Positions 35,201 to 44,916 of a stretch of 64,000 bases of DNA are shown here, piece by piece (position 1 is the first letter of the stretch; every line of letters starts with the position of its first letter). Source of the stretch: Acidobacteriota bacterium (lineage in GTDB: Bacteria; Acidobacteriota; Polarisedimenticolia; Polarisedimenticolales; Polarisedimenticolaceae); NCBI GenBank assembly GCA_029861955.1, contig JAOTYK010000020.1:1-64000 (forward strand). The letters are read 5' to 3'. The position numbers and the translations under genes are program-made. The notes below the pieces were generated by a model. The model was not told where the DNA came from, did not search any database, and saw only the letters and a program-made list of their open reading frames with translations.

Positions 35201-38044
35201 TTAGCTATCAGGCTCTGCGCGACGGGTAATCCATTGCGCAGTCTCCCTGAGAAGTGGCGATGTCTGATTCTTTAAATGCAATTCAATCGCCGGATAGAGT
35301 GCCGACAGGCCCTCGCAGTGCACCGTATACATCGCGGCGACCGCCAGGGACTCGCCATCGGCACTTCTGGCCACCGGATGCTCGATCATCTTGCGAAGAG
35401 TGTCAACACGAGAGGGCGTCGATCCGACCCTGTCCTCGGTCGGTTCATCGCCGATGACAGAGAAGATGATGCGGCGCAGCGGGCGTTCGAGAGCGTTCTC
35501 CAGGAACTCCAACGCCTGCGCACGACTTGACCTGGCGGGACTGATGACGCCGCGATGGGCAGCCTTGATATCGGCGGCCGGGTGGATCAAAGCCAGGAGC
35601 CCGAAAATGTTCCGAACGCTATCCGCCATTCTCTCGGTGAGGAGTCGCCCCAACAGGTTGGGACCGTCGTCACCGTTGATGTGAAACAGTGGACCGTGAA
35701 ACGATCCTCCCTTGTGGATCTGCAGCGAACACAGATCCGTGAGGCTCACTCGGTATCGTTCGGCCTCGTCCCGGACGGCAGCGACGACCGGCTGCCGGTC
35801 GTCGCGGGAGAGATCCTCCCGGGTCACGGAACTCAGAGCCTCGACGATCTTCCGTCTCAGGAAGACATCATCGAGGATCGGCAGACTGTTGATCAACGAC
35901 ACCCGAGCTCGCGGCGAGGGGATGAGGGCGATCGTCTTCGGCAGCGCACGACGAACCCACAGAGATTCGTCGCGGTCCTCCATGAAATGGATCAGCGTCG
36001 GAAGGACCGATTCGCCGAACGACACCAGGGCCGAGCGACTGACATGCTTGAGCCGTCGATCCTGTAAGAGCGAGACCAGAATCGGCGGGAAGACCTGAAC
36101 GAAACCACTTCGTTCTACGATGTGACGCGCAGCGAGGATGGCAGCGCGAGCCACCCGCCGGTCGCGGTCGTAGAGGAGACGCACATGTTGCGGGCGGAAT
36201 CGCTCGCCGTGGACCCCTCCGATCGCCCGTGCCCCCTCGACGCGAATGATGGGGTCCGCGTCGTCGGCCAACGTATCAATGATGACGCTGGCTCGCTCTC
36301 GAAGATCATCATCCCCGTCGTTGTACGCGCAGACGGCGGAAGCCGCGCGGACGCTCGCTTCGGAATCCCGCAGATGGATGCTTGCGATCTCGCTGGCGCC
36401 TTTCTGGGTCAACGCTCCGAGAGTACGAATCGCCCGGGCTCGCACCTGCGGCGAGTCATCGCCAAGACGTTGCTCGACCTGACTGACGGCGTCGGTCCGC
36501 CTCGATTTCGCCAGTGCGTCAAGCGTCGCAAGCCGGACGTCGACATCGTCGTGGAGTAGCAGCAGCGGCATTACGAGGTTCCCGCGGTCATTGGCACCGA
36601 GAATCTCGATACTGTGTTGAACCTGACGTGGGTCGGTGCTGGCAAGTGACTGGGTGAGAACCTGAAGCGTCGTTCCGTCCGACACATCAATCGGCAGCGC
36701 GGTATCGATCGCTCGTCGCTTCAGGCAATCTCTGAACAGAGTCACGTACTCTCGGCGCGTGCTTACGATGACGATCAACCAGATTACGATCAACACCAGA
36801 CTGATCCAACCCGCACCGACGACCGTGACGACACCGAGGGTGACCGGCAGAAGTAGGATCCCGCCCAACGCCTTGCCGGAACGCTGGACGAAGACGTCGA
36901 TATAGGCTTTTGCCTTGACCCGGTCAGCGGCCGGAACAGGGAGAAAGAGCAGCTCGCGGGTTGTCTGGTCCAGAGAGTAACGGATGCCCGCCTCGCCAAT
37001 CTTGAGAAGTCGGCAAACAGTGAGCATCGCCGCCGGAAGCAAGCTGGCGGCAACGAACAGTCCGGCAGTCCCAAGGGCAAGCGTCACCGGAAGAATTCCC
37101 ATGGCAACGCCGAGACCGAGTCGCCGGTGGATTCTGGCGGCAAACAGGAGTTGCACGATCAGCGCCACCGAGCCCATCAGCGTGTAGAAGTTGCCGTATC
37201 CTCCCGTCAATGCTCCCAGACGATTGGCCTCGTCAAGATCTGCGGTGGCCACGTCCATCGCCCAGTTGAACTGCAGGTCCACCACACTGGCGACGACGAT
37301 TGTCAGCAACATGATCGCGGAGATCAGACGTAGATGTCTGGACCCGAGAACCACGGACATGCCGCCGCGGGCTTGCTCGAACTTGGCAGCGACCGAGTTG
37401 CTCTGGGGCACGTCGGATTCAGGTCGAAAGCGGTGTTGAAGCCACAGCACCAGACCGGCGGTCATGATCAGGAATGCCGCTGCTACCAGTAACGCGAACC
37501 GCGTATCCACGAGGCGTGTCGCGACTCGGGCAAACTGACCACCGACGACCCCACCCAGGAGACCACCGGCACCGATGAAACCAAAGAGTCTCTTGGCCTG
37601 TCGTGGATCGAGAACATGATGTGAGTAAGACCAGAACTGGCTGACGTTCAAGACGTAAACGATCGAGATCCAGACATAGAACGCCACCCGGATCCACGCG
37701 GCGTCGTACCCGTACAACCACCAGAATCCGACCATGGTTGCCGCGACGATGACCGATGTCGAAGCGACGAGCGTCTGACGCTGGACTCGGTCGGCAACTC
37801 GACCATAGACGTACAAGATCGGTATTGTCGCGAGGGCCAGGATCACGTAGACGAGCGGAAGTTGTTCCGCGCCGAGCTGATCGATGAATGTCGCCTGGCG
37901 AACACTCTTGCTGACGTACTGGAAGGTGATGATCAGAAAAAAATACGCAAACAGGGTGACCGCGATCGCGCCCTCGCCGGGCCGCATCTCGACACCAAAT
38001 CCGCGCACCAGTTTCCGGAAACTCTTTGATAGACGCCCGCGCAT
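35201..38044 (-). CDS. NTT-type nucleotide transporter homologue with C-terminal HEAT repeats
   Basis: Protein of 947 residues. The first 440 residues form about twelve membrane helices of the ATP/ADP translocase (NTT/TlcC, PF03219-like) superfamily: VTLFAYFFLIITFQYVSKSVRQATFIDQLGAEQLPLVYVI, SQFWSYSHHVLDPRQAKRLFGFIGAGGLLGG and FLPVPAADRVKAKAYIDVFVQRSGKALGG. The remaining 500 residues are HEAT repeats (DDVDVRLATLDALAKS, DDSPQVRARAIRTLGAL, ADPIIRVEGARAIGG, ESLWVRRALPKTIALI) with a further helical end. Classical NTTs of obligate intracellular bacteria exchange ATP and ADP. Free-living NTT-HEAT proteins have unproven substrates. It is the middle gene of a five-gene run. Confidence 0.85.
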   Translation of the reverse strand: MRGRLSKSFRKLVRGFGVEMRPGEGAIAVTLFAYFFLIITFQYVSKSVRQATFIDQLGAEQLPLVYVILALATIPILYVYGRVADRVQRQTLVASTSVIVAATMVGFWWLYGYDAAWIRVAFYVWISIVYVLNVSQFWSYSHHVLDPRQAKRLFGFIGAGGLLGGVVGGQFARVATRLVDTRFALLVAAAFLIMTAGLVLWLQHRFRPESDVPQSNSVAAKFEQARGGMSVVLGSRHLRLISAIMLLTIVVASVVDLQFNWAMDVATADLDEANRLGALTGGYGNFYTLMGSVALIVQLLFAARIHRRLGLGVAMGILPVTLALGTAGLFVAASLLPAAMLTVCRLLKIGEAGIRYSLDQTTRELLFLPVPAADRVKAKAYIDVFVQRSGKALGGILLLPVTLGVVTVVGAGWISLVLIVIWLIVIVSTRREYVTLFRDCLKRRAIDTALPIDVSDGTTLQVLTQSLASTDPRQVQHSIEILGANDRGNLVMPLLLLHDDVDVRLATLDALAKSRRTDAVSQVEQRLGDDSPQVRARAIRTLGALTQKGASEIASIHLRDSEASVRAASAVCAYNDGDDDLRERASVIIDTLADDADPIIRVEGARAIGGVHGERFRPQHVRLLYDRDRRVARAAILAARHIVERSGFVQVFPPILVSLLQDRRLKHVSRSALVSFGESVLPTLIHFMEDRDESLWVRRALPKTIALIPSPRARVSLINSLPILDDVFLRRKIVEALSSVTREDLSRDDRQPVVAAVRDEAERYRVSLTDLCSLQIHKGGSFHGPLFHINGDDGPNLLGRLLTERMADSVRNIFGLLALIHPAADIKAAHRGVISPARSSRAQALEFLENALERPLRRIIFSVIGDEPTEDRVGSTPSRVDTLRKMIEHPVARSADGESLAVAAMYTVHCEGLSALYPAIELHLKNQTSPLLRETAQWITRRAEPDS

Positions 38045-38063
38045 CGGGCGATGATAGCAGGGA

Positions 38064-39107
38064 TCAACTCTTCCGATTGGAGGCGTTGCCGGCGTGCAAC
38101 CAGGTGCCGTCGATCTCCTTCACCAACATGATCCAGGCCCACTGGCTGTCGAACGTCTCGCCGCTGGCCTTCTCCGTTCCGACGGCACGAACCTCGACGG
38201 CAATCCAGCCGATGCCGTCGCCGGCAGAGAACTCGATCTGCGGCTCGGTGAGATCGTGATAACCGGTGTAATCGAGCGCGTCGAAGACCGAGCTGAAACG
38301 CTCTTTCGTCTCCTCGGGAGTCGTAGTCGTGAGCTCGCCTCGACCGGCGATGACGTTTTGCGCGGTCATGAGGCTACCCATCAAATCCGCATCACCGAGG
38401 CAATGCGCAAGAAGCAACGTTCGGTGCAGTCGGTAAATCTGGACCCGGTCGAGGTCGGGCGCCGGAAGCTGATCGTAGAACCAGTCGGCGGTCTCGGTTG
38501 CCAGTTCGATCTTGGTGTATGTGTAGTCGAAGGTCTGTTGGCCGTCATAGATCTGAACGAGGTAGGGGAGGTTCTTATTATCGAGCTCCCGCCAATCGGA
38601 AAACCGCATCTCGACACGCATCCCGTCCGGCGCTTCGAGAAGTAATCCGGCCGGACTCGACACACTCTCTCCCTCGATGAGGTGCAGCAGACCGCCATGG
38701 GGGTAGTCTCCGGTTAGACCCGAACGCTCGGCGTCGTTGAACCGAATAGTCTCCGTGGGACGGACGTTCTCGACCTGTTGTTCGAAGTGCAGTAGCAACG
38801 CATGCACCTGATGTCCCATCGCGAACCCGCCATGGAACGCCTCGCCGGGACTAGCCGTTCCGTCGGTGCTGGTCCAGGCGACCGGCCCCTCGACGGCGAC
38901 CACCGACAGCTCATCGCCCAGAAAACGGATCGCGGCCCCACCGGCCGAGTGGAAGACGGTCTCGGTCTTGTAGTCGGTGCCGTCGGAGACGTGAACGTCG
39001 GCGGCGGTCCTGATCGCGTCGGTCGAGCAGGCGTCGGAGGCGCTGCTGAGTGAACCAACAAGAAAGAGACCGAAGGCGACGCAGAGAGCCAGATGTTCTT
39101 GCTTCAC
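38064..39107 (-). CDS. Exported protein of unknown function
   Basis: Protein of 347 residues starting at GTG39107 with AGGAA upstream and a signal peptide (ALCVAFGLFLVGSLSSA). The body has no recognised domain. The C-terminal third (MTAQNVIAGRGELTTTTPEETKERFSSVFDALDYTGYHD, QWAWIMLVKEIDGTWLHAGNASN) looks like a SnoaL/DUF4440-type alpha-beta barrel. It lies ten bases after the kinase gene and 19 before the transporter gene, so it is probably in one transcript with them. Confidence 0.75.
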   Translation of the reverse strand: MKQEHLALCVAFGLFLVGSLSSASDACSTDAIRTAADVHVSDGTDYKTETVFHSAGGAAIRFLGDELSVVAVEGPVAWTSTDGTASPGEAFHGGFAMGHQVHALLLHFEQQVENVRPTETIRFNDAERSGLTGDYPHGGLLHLIEGESVSSPAGLLLEAPDGMRVEMRFSDWRELDNKNLPYLVQIYDGQQTFDYTYTKIELATETADWFYDQLPAPDLDRVQIYRLHRTLLLAHCLGDADLMGSLMTAQNVIAGRGELTTTTPEETKERFSSVFDALDYTGYHDLTEPQIEFSAGDGIGWIAVEVRAVGTEKASGETFDSQWAWIMLVKEIDGTWLHAGNASNRKS

Positions 39108-39117
39108 GATTGGATTC

Positions 39118-41703
39118 CTAACCTTTCTTTTTCCGTTCAAGCTCCGCGCGCTCGTCGGCATTCGCCTTGAGGTACTCGTGATCCGCATCGACTAGCGACT
39201 CCAGTAGTTCCTGTGCCTCGTCGTACAACACTTCCGCCTGCGCGTAGCGCCCATTGTCACGCATCACGTTGGCCAGGTTGTACAGCGTAACTCCGATCAT
39301 CGGACTGCGCTCCGACGGCGTGTCTCGCCAGGTGGCGATCGTGTCGACAAGGAGAGGTTCCGCCAGCTCCGGCCGACCGGTCGTGCGATAGATCTCGACC
39401 AGGTTCATTAGTGAGTTCAGAGTCTTGGGATGCAGTACACCCATGGTGTTCTGTTTGCTCTTCAGAACCGAGACGAGAAGCGGCTCGGCCTTCTCCGGTT
39501 GCCCCGATGCGCCGTACATGTAGGCCAGATTTCCTGCCCAGCTGAGCGTGTCGGGATGGTCGGAGCGGCCAAGTTTCTCTTGTCGTGCGAGAACGTCGAG
39601 CCAGACGGGCTCTGCCTTATCGAACAGACTCTGCCGCGCGTAGAGGATCGCGAGTCCGTTGAGCGCGCCAAGCGTTTCAGAGTGATCGGGTCCGAGGATT
39701 CGTTCGTTGGCCTCAACCGACTGGATCATGAGAGGCTCGGCCCCGGCCAGATTCCCCTGTCTTCGCTGAGATTCTCCAAGGTTGTAGAGCGGGTAGAGGG
39801 TCCCCGGGTGATCGTCACCGAAGACCCGGCGGAAGGTCTCGAGCGCTTCATTTAGTAGCGTGTCTGCCTCTTCAAATCGGCCTTGCCTTATGTATAACTG
39901 ACCCAGGTTGTTCATCGAGTTCAACGTCTGTTCGTACTCGTTCCCGAATACCTGTCGTTCGGACGCAAGCGTCGATTCCAGTAGGGCCTCCGCTTCGTCG
40001 AGCCGTCCGGCTTGAAGATAGAAAGAGCCGAGATTCCCCTGCGTCATTAACGTGTCGACATTTTCCGCTCCCAGAACGCGTTGCTGAGACTCCAGAACCT
40101 CGCGCATCATCGCTTCCGCGTTATCCCACTCACCCTGTCGGCCGAGGACCTGACCGAGGGTCGAGGTCGCGCGCAGTGTCTCTTCGTGTTCCGACCCACG
40201 CAGCGTCGTAAGGTGATCGACCGCCTCCTCGAGAAGCGGGACCGACCGATCCAACAAGCCTAGCTGGAAGTACAGCTCACCCATCGTGGCCATCAAGGTC
40301 GCCTGCACTTCCGGTTGACTGCCCAGTTCCGACGAGATCCGCGCCCGCGCCTGGTCCAGCAGTTCACGGGCGGTGACGCTATTTCCTCGGGCAACCGACG
40401 GATGGGACACGTCGAAGACACCCACCATGAATTGGGAAACCTCACGGTGCGTCGATTCCGCCTCCAGGGCGCGTCCGAGATTTCGCTGAGAGTTTCCGTA
40501 CAGGACAGTCATGGCGATCGTGACACCGATCAAACCCACCAGAATCAACACCGCCATCGCCGCCGATAGCTTGTGCCTCAGGATCCACTTGCGGAGTTGG
40601 TAGACCGCACTCGGGGGCCGGGCAAGGACGGGTTCGTTGCGCAGATGACGACCAAGGTCGGCGGCCAGTTCCGCAGGCGAGCTGTACCGCTGGTCCCGAT
40701 CCTTCTCCAACGCCTTCAACGTGATCACGTCGAGATCGCCGGACACCAGCCGCTGGAGGGCCGAGGCGTCCAATCGCCTCAGGTTGGCCGGATCGATCGC
40801 CTTGGCGCCGGCCTCACTGATTCGCGTACTGGGACGCGAAGGACGATCCTCCCGGACCCGGCGAAGTACCTCTCCGAGGGCCGCCTCGCGAAGCTCCTCC
40901 CGCTCCAGTGGGAGGAAGCCAGTGATCAGGTTGTAGAGCAACACACCGAGCGAGTAGACGTCCGATCGCGTGTCGACGTCGATCAGTTTCAGCTCGGCCT
41001 GTTCGGGACTCATGTATTCGGGTGTACCGATCAGGACACCAATCTCCGTAAACAGCGAACGCTCTGTCAATCGCAGTTCGATCGCCTTGGCGACACCGAA
41101 GTCGATGACCTTGCAGAGCGGTTTGCCGTCCTGCTCTGCCACGAGGACGTTCGAGGGCTTGATGTCGCGGTGGATCACGCCCTTCTGATGGGCATGCTGG
41201 ATCGCGTCACAGACCTGAACAAACAGATCCAGTCGTGCGGGCAGTGCGAGACGATGGCGATCGCAATAGTCCGTGATCGGCTCGCCCTCGATGTAATCCA
41301 TCGCGAAGTACGGAAGTCCGGCATCGGTCTTCCCGGCCTCGAGGACCCGGGCGATCGACGGATGGTCCATGAGCGCCAGCGCCTGGCGCTCGACCTCGAA
41401 GCGCGCAACGACCTGCTCGGTATCCATGCCGTGCTTGATGACCTTGATGGCGACCTGGCGCGAAACCGGTTCCGATTGTTGCGCAAGATAGACGCGGCCC
41501 ATCCCGCCCTCGCCGAGGAGTCGGATGATCCGGTAGGGCCCGATCATGGTGTTCTCTTCGAGTTCCGTTTGATTCGAATCCGCCGATCTCGGGAGCTCCA
41601 CATCCGGAGTATCGAGTGCGAGTTGCATCAAACAGGTGGGGCAGTCGGCGGACTCCTTGGGGATGGGCCCGCCACAGTTAGGACACTGGTACTCGCTTTC
41701 CAT
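39118..41703 (-). CDS. Membrane Ser/Thr protein kinase with zinc ribbon and TPR sensor domain
   Basis: Protein of 861 residues. It opens with a zinc ribbon (Cys7, Cys10, Cys21, Cys24). A PknB-like kinase follows (about 55-330): GEGGMGRVYLA, VAIKVIKHG with the catalytic Lys, HRDIKPSN, DFGVAKA and GTPEYMSPEQ. After a membrane helix (SAAMAVLILVGLIGVTIAMTVLYG) come about ten 42-residue TPR units of the kinesin-light-chain type (EAEALLESTLASERQVFG, TLNSMNNLGQLYIRQGRFEEAD). The TPR part probably lies outside the inner membrane and senses or scaffolds. All catalytic motifs are present. It is the first gene of the five-gene minus-strand run. Confidence 0.93.
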   Translation of the reverse strand: MESEYQCPNCGGPIPKESADCPTCLMQLALDTPDVELPRSADSNQTELEENTMIGPYRIIRLLGEGGMGRVYLAQQSEPVSRQVAIKVIKHGMDTEQVVARFEVERQALALMDHPSIARVLEAGKTDAGLPYFAMDYIEGEPITDYCDRHRLALPARLDLFVQVCDAIQHAHQKGVIHRDIKPSNVLVAEQDGKPLCKVIDFGVAKAIELRLTERSLFTEIGVLIGTPEYMSPEQAELKLIDVDTRSDVYSLGVLLYNLITGFLPLEREELREAALGEVLRRVREDRPSRPSTRISEAGAKAIDPANLRRLDASALQRLVSGDLDVITLKALEKDRDQRYSSPAELAADLGRHLRNEPVLARPPSAVYQLRKWILRHKLSAAMAVLILVGLIGVTIAMTVLYGNSQRNLGRALEAESTHREVSQFMVGVFDVSHPSVARGNSVTARELLDQARARISSELGSQPEVQATLMATMGELYFQLGLLDRSVPLLEEAVDHLTTLRGSEHEETLRATSTLGQVLGRQGEWDNAEAMMREVLESQQRVLGAENVDTLMTQGNLGSFYLQAGRLDEAEALLESTLASERQVFGNEYEQTLNSMNNLGQLYIRQGRFEEADTLLNEALETFRRVFGDDHPGTLYPLYNLGESQRRQGNLAGAEPLMIQSVEANERILGPDHSETLGALNGLAILYARQSLFDKAEPVWLDVLARQEKLGRSDHPDTLSWAGNLAYMYGASGQPEKAEPLLVSVLKSKQNTMGVLHPKTLNSLMNLVEIYRTTGRPELAEPLLVDTIATWRDTPSERSPMIGVTLYNLANVMRDNGRYAQAEVLYDEAQELLESLVDADHEYLKANADERAELERKKKG

Positions 41704-41925
41704 CCGTGTTTCCTCTCCAGGAGTCTAGTTGAGGGTCGCGTCCCCACCTAAGTCAACATCTCTCATGACGCAGGGCCTCGTCTTTTGCACCTATATACCC
41801 ACGTTTCAGGGTAGACGGGGCTTCTGTTCAAAGACGAATCCCGACGTCCGCGAGGACCCGCCGACGGGCCGCAACGATCATGCTACGATCCGACCATGAG
41901 ACTAACTCTAGAGGGAGCCCGGATC

Positions 41926-42264
41926 ATGAAGAAGTCAATGATAATGCTGTTCATGCTTGTCTGTCTGGTTGCGTTTGGTTGTGGTTCTGGTGACGACGCC
42001 GGATCGATAGGAGACGCTGCGGACGCCGTCAAGGATGCCGCCACCGACGCCGTCGATGACGCCGCCGATATGGCCGAGGGAGCCGTGGACGAAGCCACCG
42101 AAGAGATGGCGGACAGCCCGGTCAAGAAGTGCCTGGAACTTGCCGCTGCCCAGAGCTGGGAAGATGCGCTCGCCGCTTGTAAGGAAGCTGCAGAAGAGAT
42201 GCCCGATGACATGAGTGTCAAAGCGGCTCTTGCGCAGGCCGAAAAGGCTGTGAGCAGTCACTGA
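41926..42264 (+). CDS. Small alanine- and acid-rich lipoprotein
   Basis: Protein of 112 residues with a lipoprotein signal (MLFMLVCLVAFGC; lipobox AFGC). The mature part is an Ala/Asp/Glu-rich amphipathic stretch (DAADAVKDAATDAVDDAADMAEGAVDEA). A helical pair with a cysteine at each side (KKCLELAAAQSWEDALAACKEAAEEMP) follows, like half a TPR or Sel1 unit. The ATG lies behind GAGGGAG. The 3' end overlaps the convergent SGNH gene by 47 bases. Confidence 0.78.
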   Translation: MKKSMIMLFMLVCLVAFGCGSGDDAGSIGDAADAVKDAATDAVDDAADMAEGAVDEATEEMADSPVKKCLELAAAQSWEDALAACKEAAEEMPDDMSVKAALAQAEKAVSSH

Positions 42265-43435
42265 GTTGAGGATCCGCGACCGACAGTCGGTCGCGGATCG
42301 CCTCGGCGGCAATTTCACTCCCGCGTTCGTTGATATGGCCGTCGGAATTGAAGTGTACCCAAGCCGCTTCGTCGTCTGACTCGCGGCCCGCGATGTGCCG
42401 CTCGTACGGCTCCTCCAGAAAGACCGTGTCGATCGCTCCTCGATCCACGATCTCCCGCAAGCGTCGCGAAGCCTCGCCGCGTTCGACGTGCTCCAGTCGC
42501 CCCAGACCGGCCTCCCAGATATCCGCGAACATTCGATCGCCGGTCGGTATGACGACCAGCAAGAACCGGCGCCCATCGCTCTCGACCTGATCCCTGAACG
42601 TCGTTAGAAGTGCCTCCGTAAGACGCCAGGCGCGCTCGACATCCTTGCGACCCTCCGTCGAGTAGGCGTACTGACGACGAGGTGGACCCAGCACCCGGGA
42701 CTTCTTGCGAAGGTTCGCCTTCAGGATACGAAAGCTGTGCTTCTGCCAGACGTAAAAGCGGCTGTTGCGGCCGAGCCATGCCGAGTACGGGTTGATGCGT
42801 GCCGAGAGTGCGCGTTGACGCAACCGACCCTCGGAATCCAACTCCATGTAGATGCGAGGGCTGCTGCTCAACTCGTGAGAGTTGTCCGATAGGTCGTTCC
42901 CGTCGAAGAACGCCAGAACGACGATATCGGGGTCATAGCGAGAGGCGATCTTTTGATAGACAACCATCTCCTGAGCCGTGCTTCCACCAGAGACGCCATA
43001 GTTGAACACCTCCCACCGTCGATGGGTGTCCCCATCCTCCAGCAAGGTCTCCAATCTGGAAACGAGGGTCTGCTCTTCCGGCGTCGCGATGGCGGCGATA
43101 TGAGAATCGCCGATTACGGCGACGCGGCAGGTGTTCTCCGGCTTCAGGGGCTCCCGATCCGGCCCGCGGAAGCCGTCTCGATTGAAGCGTAGGGCCACGA
43201 CGCGATCGCCCTCGGGAACGAATCGCTCGGTCTCGTGATTCCGGCGATAGCGATTGCCGATCTCGCGATCGCGGACCCGAATCGGCGGGCCGATGTCCGA
43301 AAGTAGACGAGTCGCGACCTCGGCCAGCAACAGCATGATCGTGAGCGAGCCGGCAAGAAGCAGCGCGATTTGCGCCACGCGACGCAGGCGACTGCGGAAC
43401 GATCGACGGGCAGGGGCTGACTTGGCGTCGCTCAC
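42218..43435 (-). CDS. Membrane-anchored SGNH/GDSL-like hydrolase
   Basis: Protein of 405 residues with one N-terminal membrane helix (about 21-43) and an SGNH-hydrolase-type periplasmic domain. Block I is VIGDSHIAA (Ser111), block II GVSGGST, block III AFFDGNDLSDN and block V SDGHINERG, with the last Asp and His of the triad. Such proteins add or remove acyl groups on glycans. The substrate is unknown. The last codons overlap the convergent lipoprotein gene, and a long perfect palindrome lies inside the coding 3' end. Confidence 0.8.
   Translation of the reverse strand: MSDAKSAPARRSFRSRLRRVAQIALLLAGSLTIMLLLAEVATRLLSDIGPPIRVRDREIGNRYRRNHETERFVPEGDRVVALRFNRDGFRGPDREPLKPENTCRVAVIGDSHIAAIATPEEQTLVSRLETLLEDGDTHRRWEVFNYGVSGGSTAQEMVVYQKIASRYDPDIVVLAFFDGNDLSDNSHELSSSPRIYMELDSEGRLRQRALSARINPYSAWLGRNSRFYVWQKHSFRILKANLRKKSRVLGPPRRQYAYSTEGRKDVERAWRLTEALLTTFRDQVESDGRRFLLVVIPTGDRMFADIWEAGLGRLEHVERGEASRRLREIVDRGAIDTVFLEEPYERHIAGRESDDEAAWVHFNSDGHINERGSEIAAEAIRDRLSVADPQLSDCSQPFRPAQEPL
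42271..42299. promoter_or_regulatory. Perfect 14+14 inverted repeat downstream of the lipoprotein gene
   Basis: GATCCGCGACCGAC-A-GTCGGTCGCGGATC has perfect 14-base arms with a single-base centre. It starts seven bases after the lipoprotein stop and lies inside the convergent SGNH coding sequence. It could act as a plus-strand terminator hairpin (no T run) or as a protein site. Its core equals the palindrome before rocD. Confidence 0.45.
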
Positions 43436-43492
43436 GGCGCAAGTCTACAGGAGAGACCCGACAACGATCTTGGAACCCGCAAAACTGTCCCA

Positions 43493-44785
43493 CTAGCCGA
43501 TGACCGTTCCGCTGGAAGCGTTACCCGCCCGGAGACGCGAGAGGAACCCTGAGTCCACCGTCGTGCCGATCCGTGGCAGGTCCAGAATCAGCGGTGTCTT
43601 GTCCGTGTCCCGCCCGTCCCGCTGCGCCTCCACGAGTCCCGCGACGAGCTCTCCCAGAATCGGCGCCGTCTTGAACGAAGAACCGCTGGATCCGATGCAG
43701 ACGAAGTAGCCCGGAAGATCCGTCCGGTCCACGATCGGGTACCAGTCCTTGACTGTCACATCGTAGAGTGCACCCAGGCCACGAGCCGGCCCGTACGCGA
43801 CCTCGGGAAAGCGCTTCATCAGCCGCCAGCACTGTCGCTCGCGATAGAGATCGGACGTTCCGTGATCGAAGTCGTCGGGGTCGTCGATCCACTCGGGTTC
43901 GTCACACGCGGGCTCCGTCGAGCCGACGAGAACATCCTTGCCGCCACTTTCCGGTCTGAAGTAGATCCCACCGTCCAGGTCACCGACGATGGGGAGCGCC
44001 GCCTCGTCCCCGCTGGCGGCGAGCGGGTTTCGCAGGACGTGTACCTCTCGTCGTAGTGCCCGTGTCTCCAGCGGCAATGTGACACCGGCCATCCGATTGA
44101 CATGGCCCGAGTGCGGGCCGGCGATATTCAGGACCACATCGGATTCGTGTCGCTTTCCGTCACTGGATGTGACGGAGAACGCCCCCTCCGATGTGCGCTC
44201 GATGGCGGTCACCTCGGTGTTCAATACGAACCGGACGCCCTCCCGCTCTCCCGCCATACGAAGGTTCAACGTGGCCACGCCGGGAGAGACGACGTAGCCG
44301 GCATCCTCCTCGAAGACCGCACCCTCGAGCCGTCGTCCCGTCTCGTCGAAGAACCTGTCGTCATCGGTGGGTTTTGCCGGGTGGTTCGATTGGGTCGCCA
44401 GGAACGGGAAACGGGCGCCGATGTCATCGGGCGACAGAAGCTCGACCGCGACACCGACACGTTTCATCGCGGCAATCGTCTGGTGGACCGATTCATCGAT
44501 CTTGGGCGGGATGAACATCATCCCCGGACGGATGAATCGCGCCAGGTCGTCGTCGATGGGACCCAGAAAGTTCTGCCAGTCGGCCCATATCGATGCGGAC
44601 TCGTGGGCCATGGCGATCATGCCTGGCTGTGAGTAGAAGCGACGGACGATTCCGCAGGATGAGGAAGTCGAGCCATGACCGGCATCGCCGTTCTTGTCCA
44701 GAACCACGACATCCCAGCCGCGGCGCTGCAGCTGGAACGCCACCGAACAGCCGATCACGCCGGCACCGATAATGAGCGCTCTCAT
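43493..44785 (-). CDS. FAD-dependent oxidoreductase, sarcosine/glycine-oxidase (DAO) family
   Basis: Flavoprotein of 430 residues. The N-terminal dinucleotide fold reads [29 protein letters not shown], then [15 protein letters not shown]. The C-terminal part has [16 protein letters not shown] and [24 protein letters not shown]. These fit the DadA/dimethylglycine-dehydrogenase/monomeric sarcosine oxidase group, which oxidises N-methyl or D-amino acids. The exact substrate is uncertain. It is a single gene on the minus strand, 58 bases after the SGNH gene. Confidence 0.85.
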   Translation of the reverse strand: MRALIIGAGVIGCSVAFQLQRRGWDVVVLDKNGDAGHGSTSSSCGIVRRFYSQPGMIAMAHESASIWADWQNFLGPIDDDLARFIRPGMMFIPPKIDESVHQTIAAMKRVGVAVELLSPDDIGARFPFLATQSNHPAKPTDDDRFFDETGRRLEGAVFEEDAGYVVSPGVATLNLRMAGEREGVRFVLNTEVTAIERTSEGAFSVTSSDGKRHESDVVLNIAGPHSGHVNRMAGVTLPLETRALRREVHVLRNPLAASGDEAALPIVGDLDGGIYFRPESGGKDVLVGSTEPACDEPEWIDDPDDFDHGTSDLYRERQCWRLMKRFPEVAYGPARGLGALYDVTVKDWYPIVDRTDLPGYFVCIGSSGSSFKTAPILGELVAGLVEAQRDGRDTDKTPLILDLPRIGTTVDSGFLSRLRAGNASSGTVIG

Positions 44786-44841
44786 GATCTGACCTCCGCC
44801 TCTCAGCTTAGCGCACCGTCAGACGGAACCGGGAGTGGAAC

Positions 44842-44871
44842 TTGGTGTCCAACCATCAACCACAGTAAAAT
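44842..44871 (+). promoter_or_regulatory. Probable sigma-70 promoter of the PQQ-propeller gene
   Basis: TTGGTG at 44842-44847 and TAAAAT at 44866-44871 are 18 bases apart and 46 bases before the start codon. Confidence 0.4.
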
Positions 44872-44916
44872 GGAAGCGTCTATTGGAGCTCATGAACTCA
44901 ATCCCGGGAGTCCTCG

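Noticed and set aside
40573-41751. A 392-codon frame opposite the Ser/Thr kinase gene
   Set aside because: The kinase motifs on the minus strand are unmistakable; this frame is a shadow.
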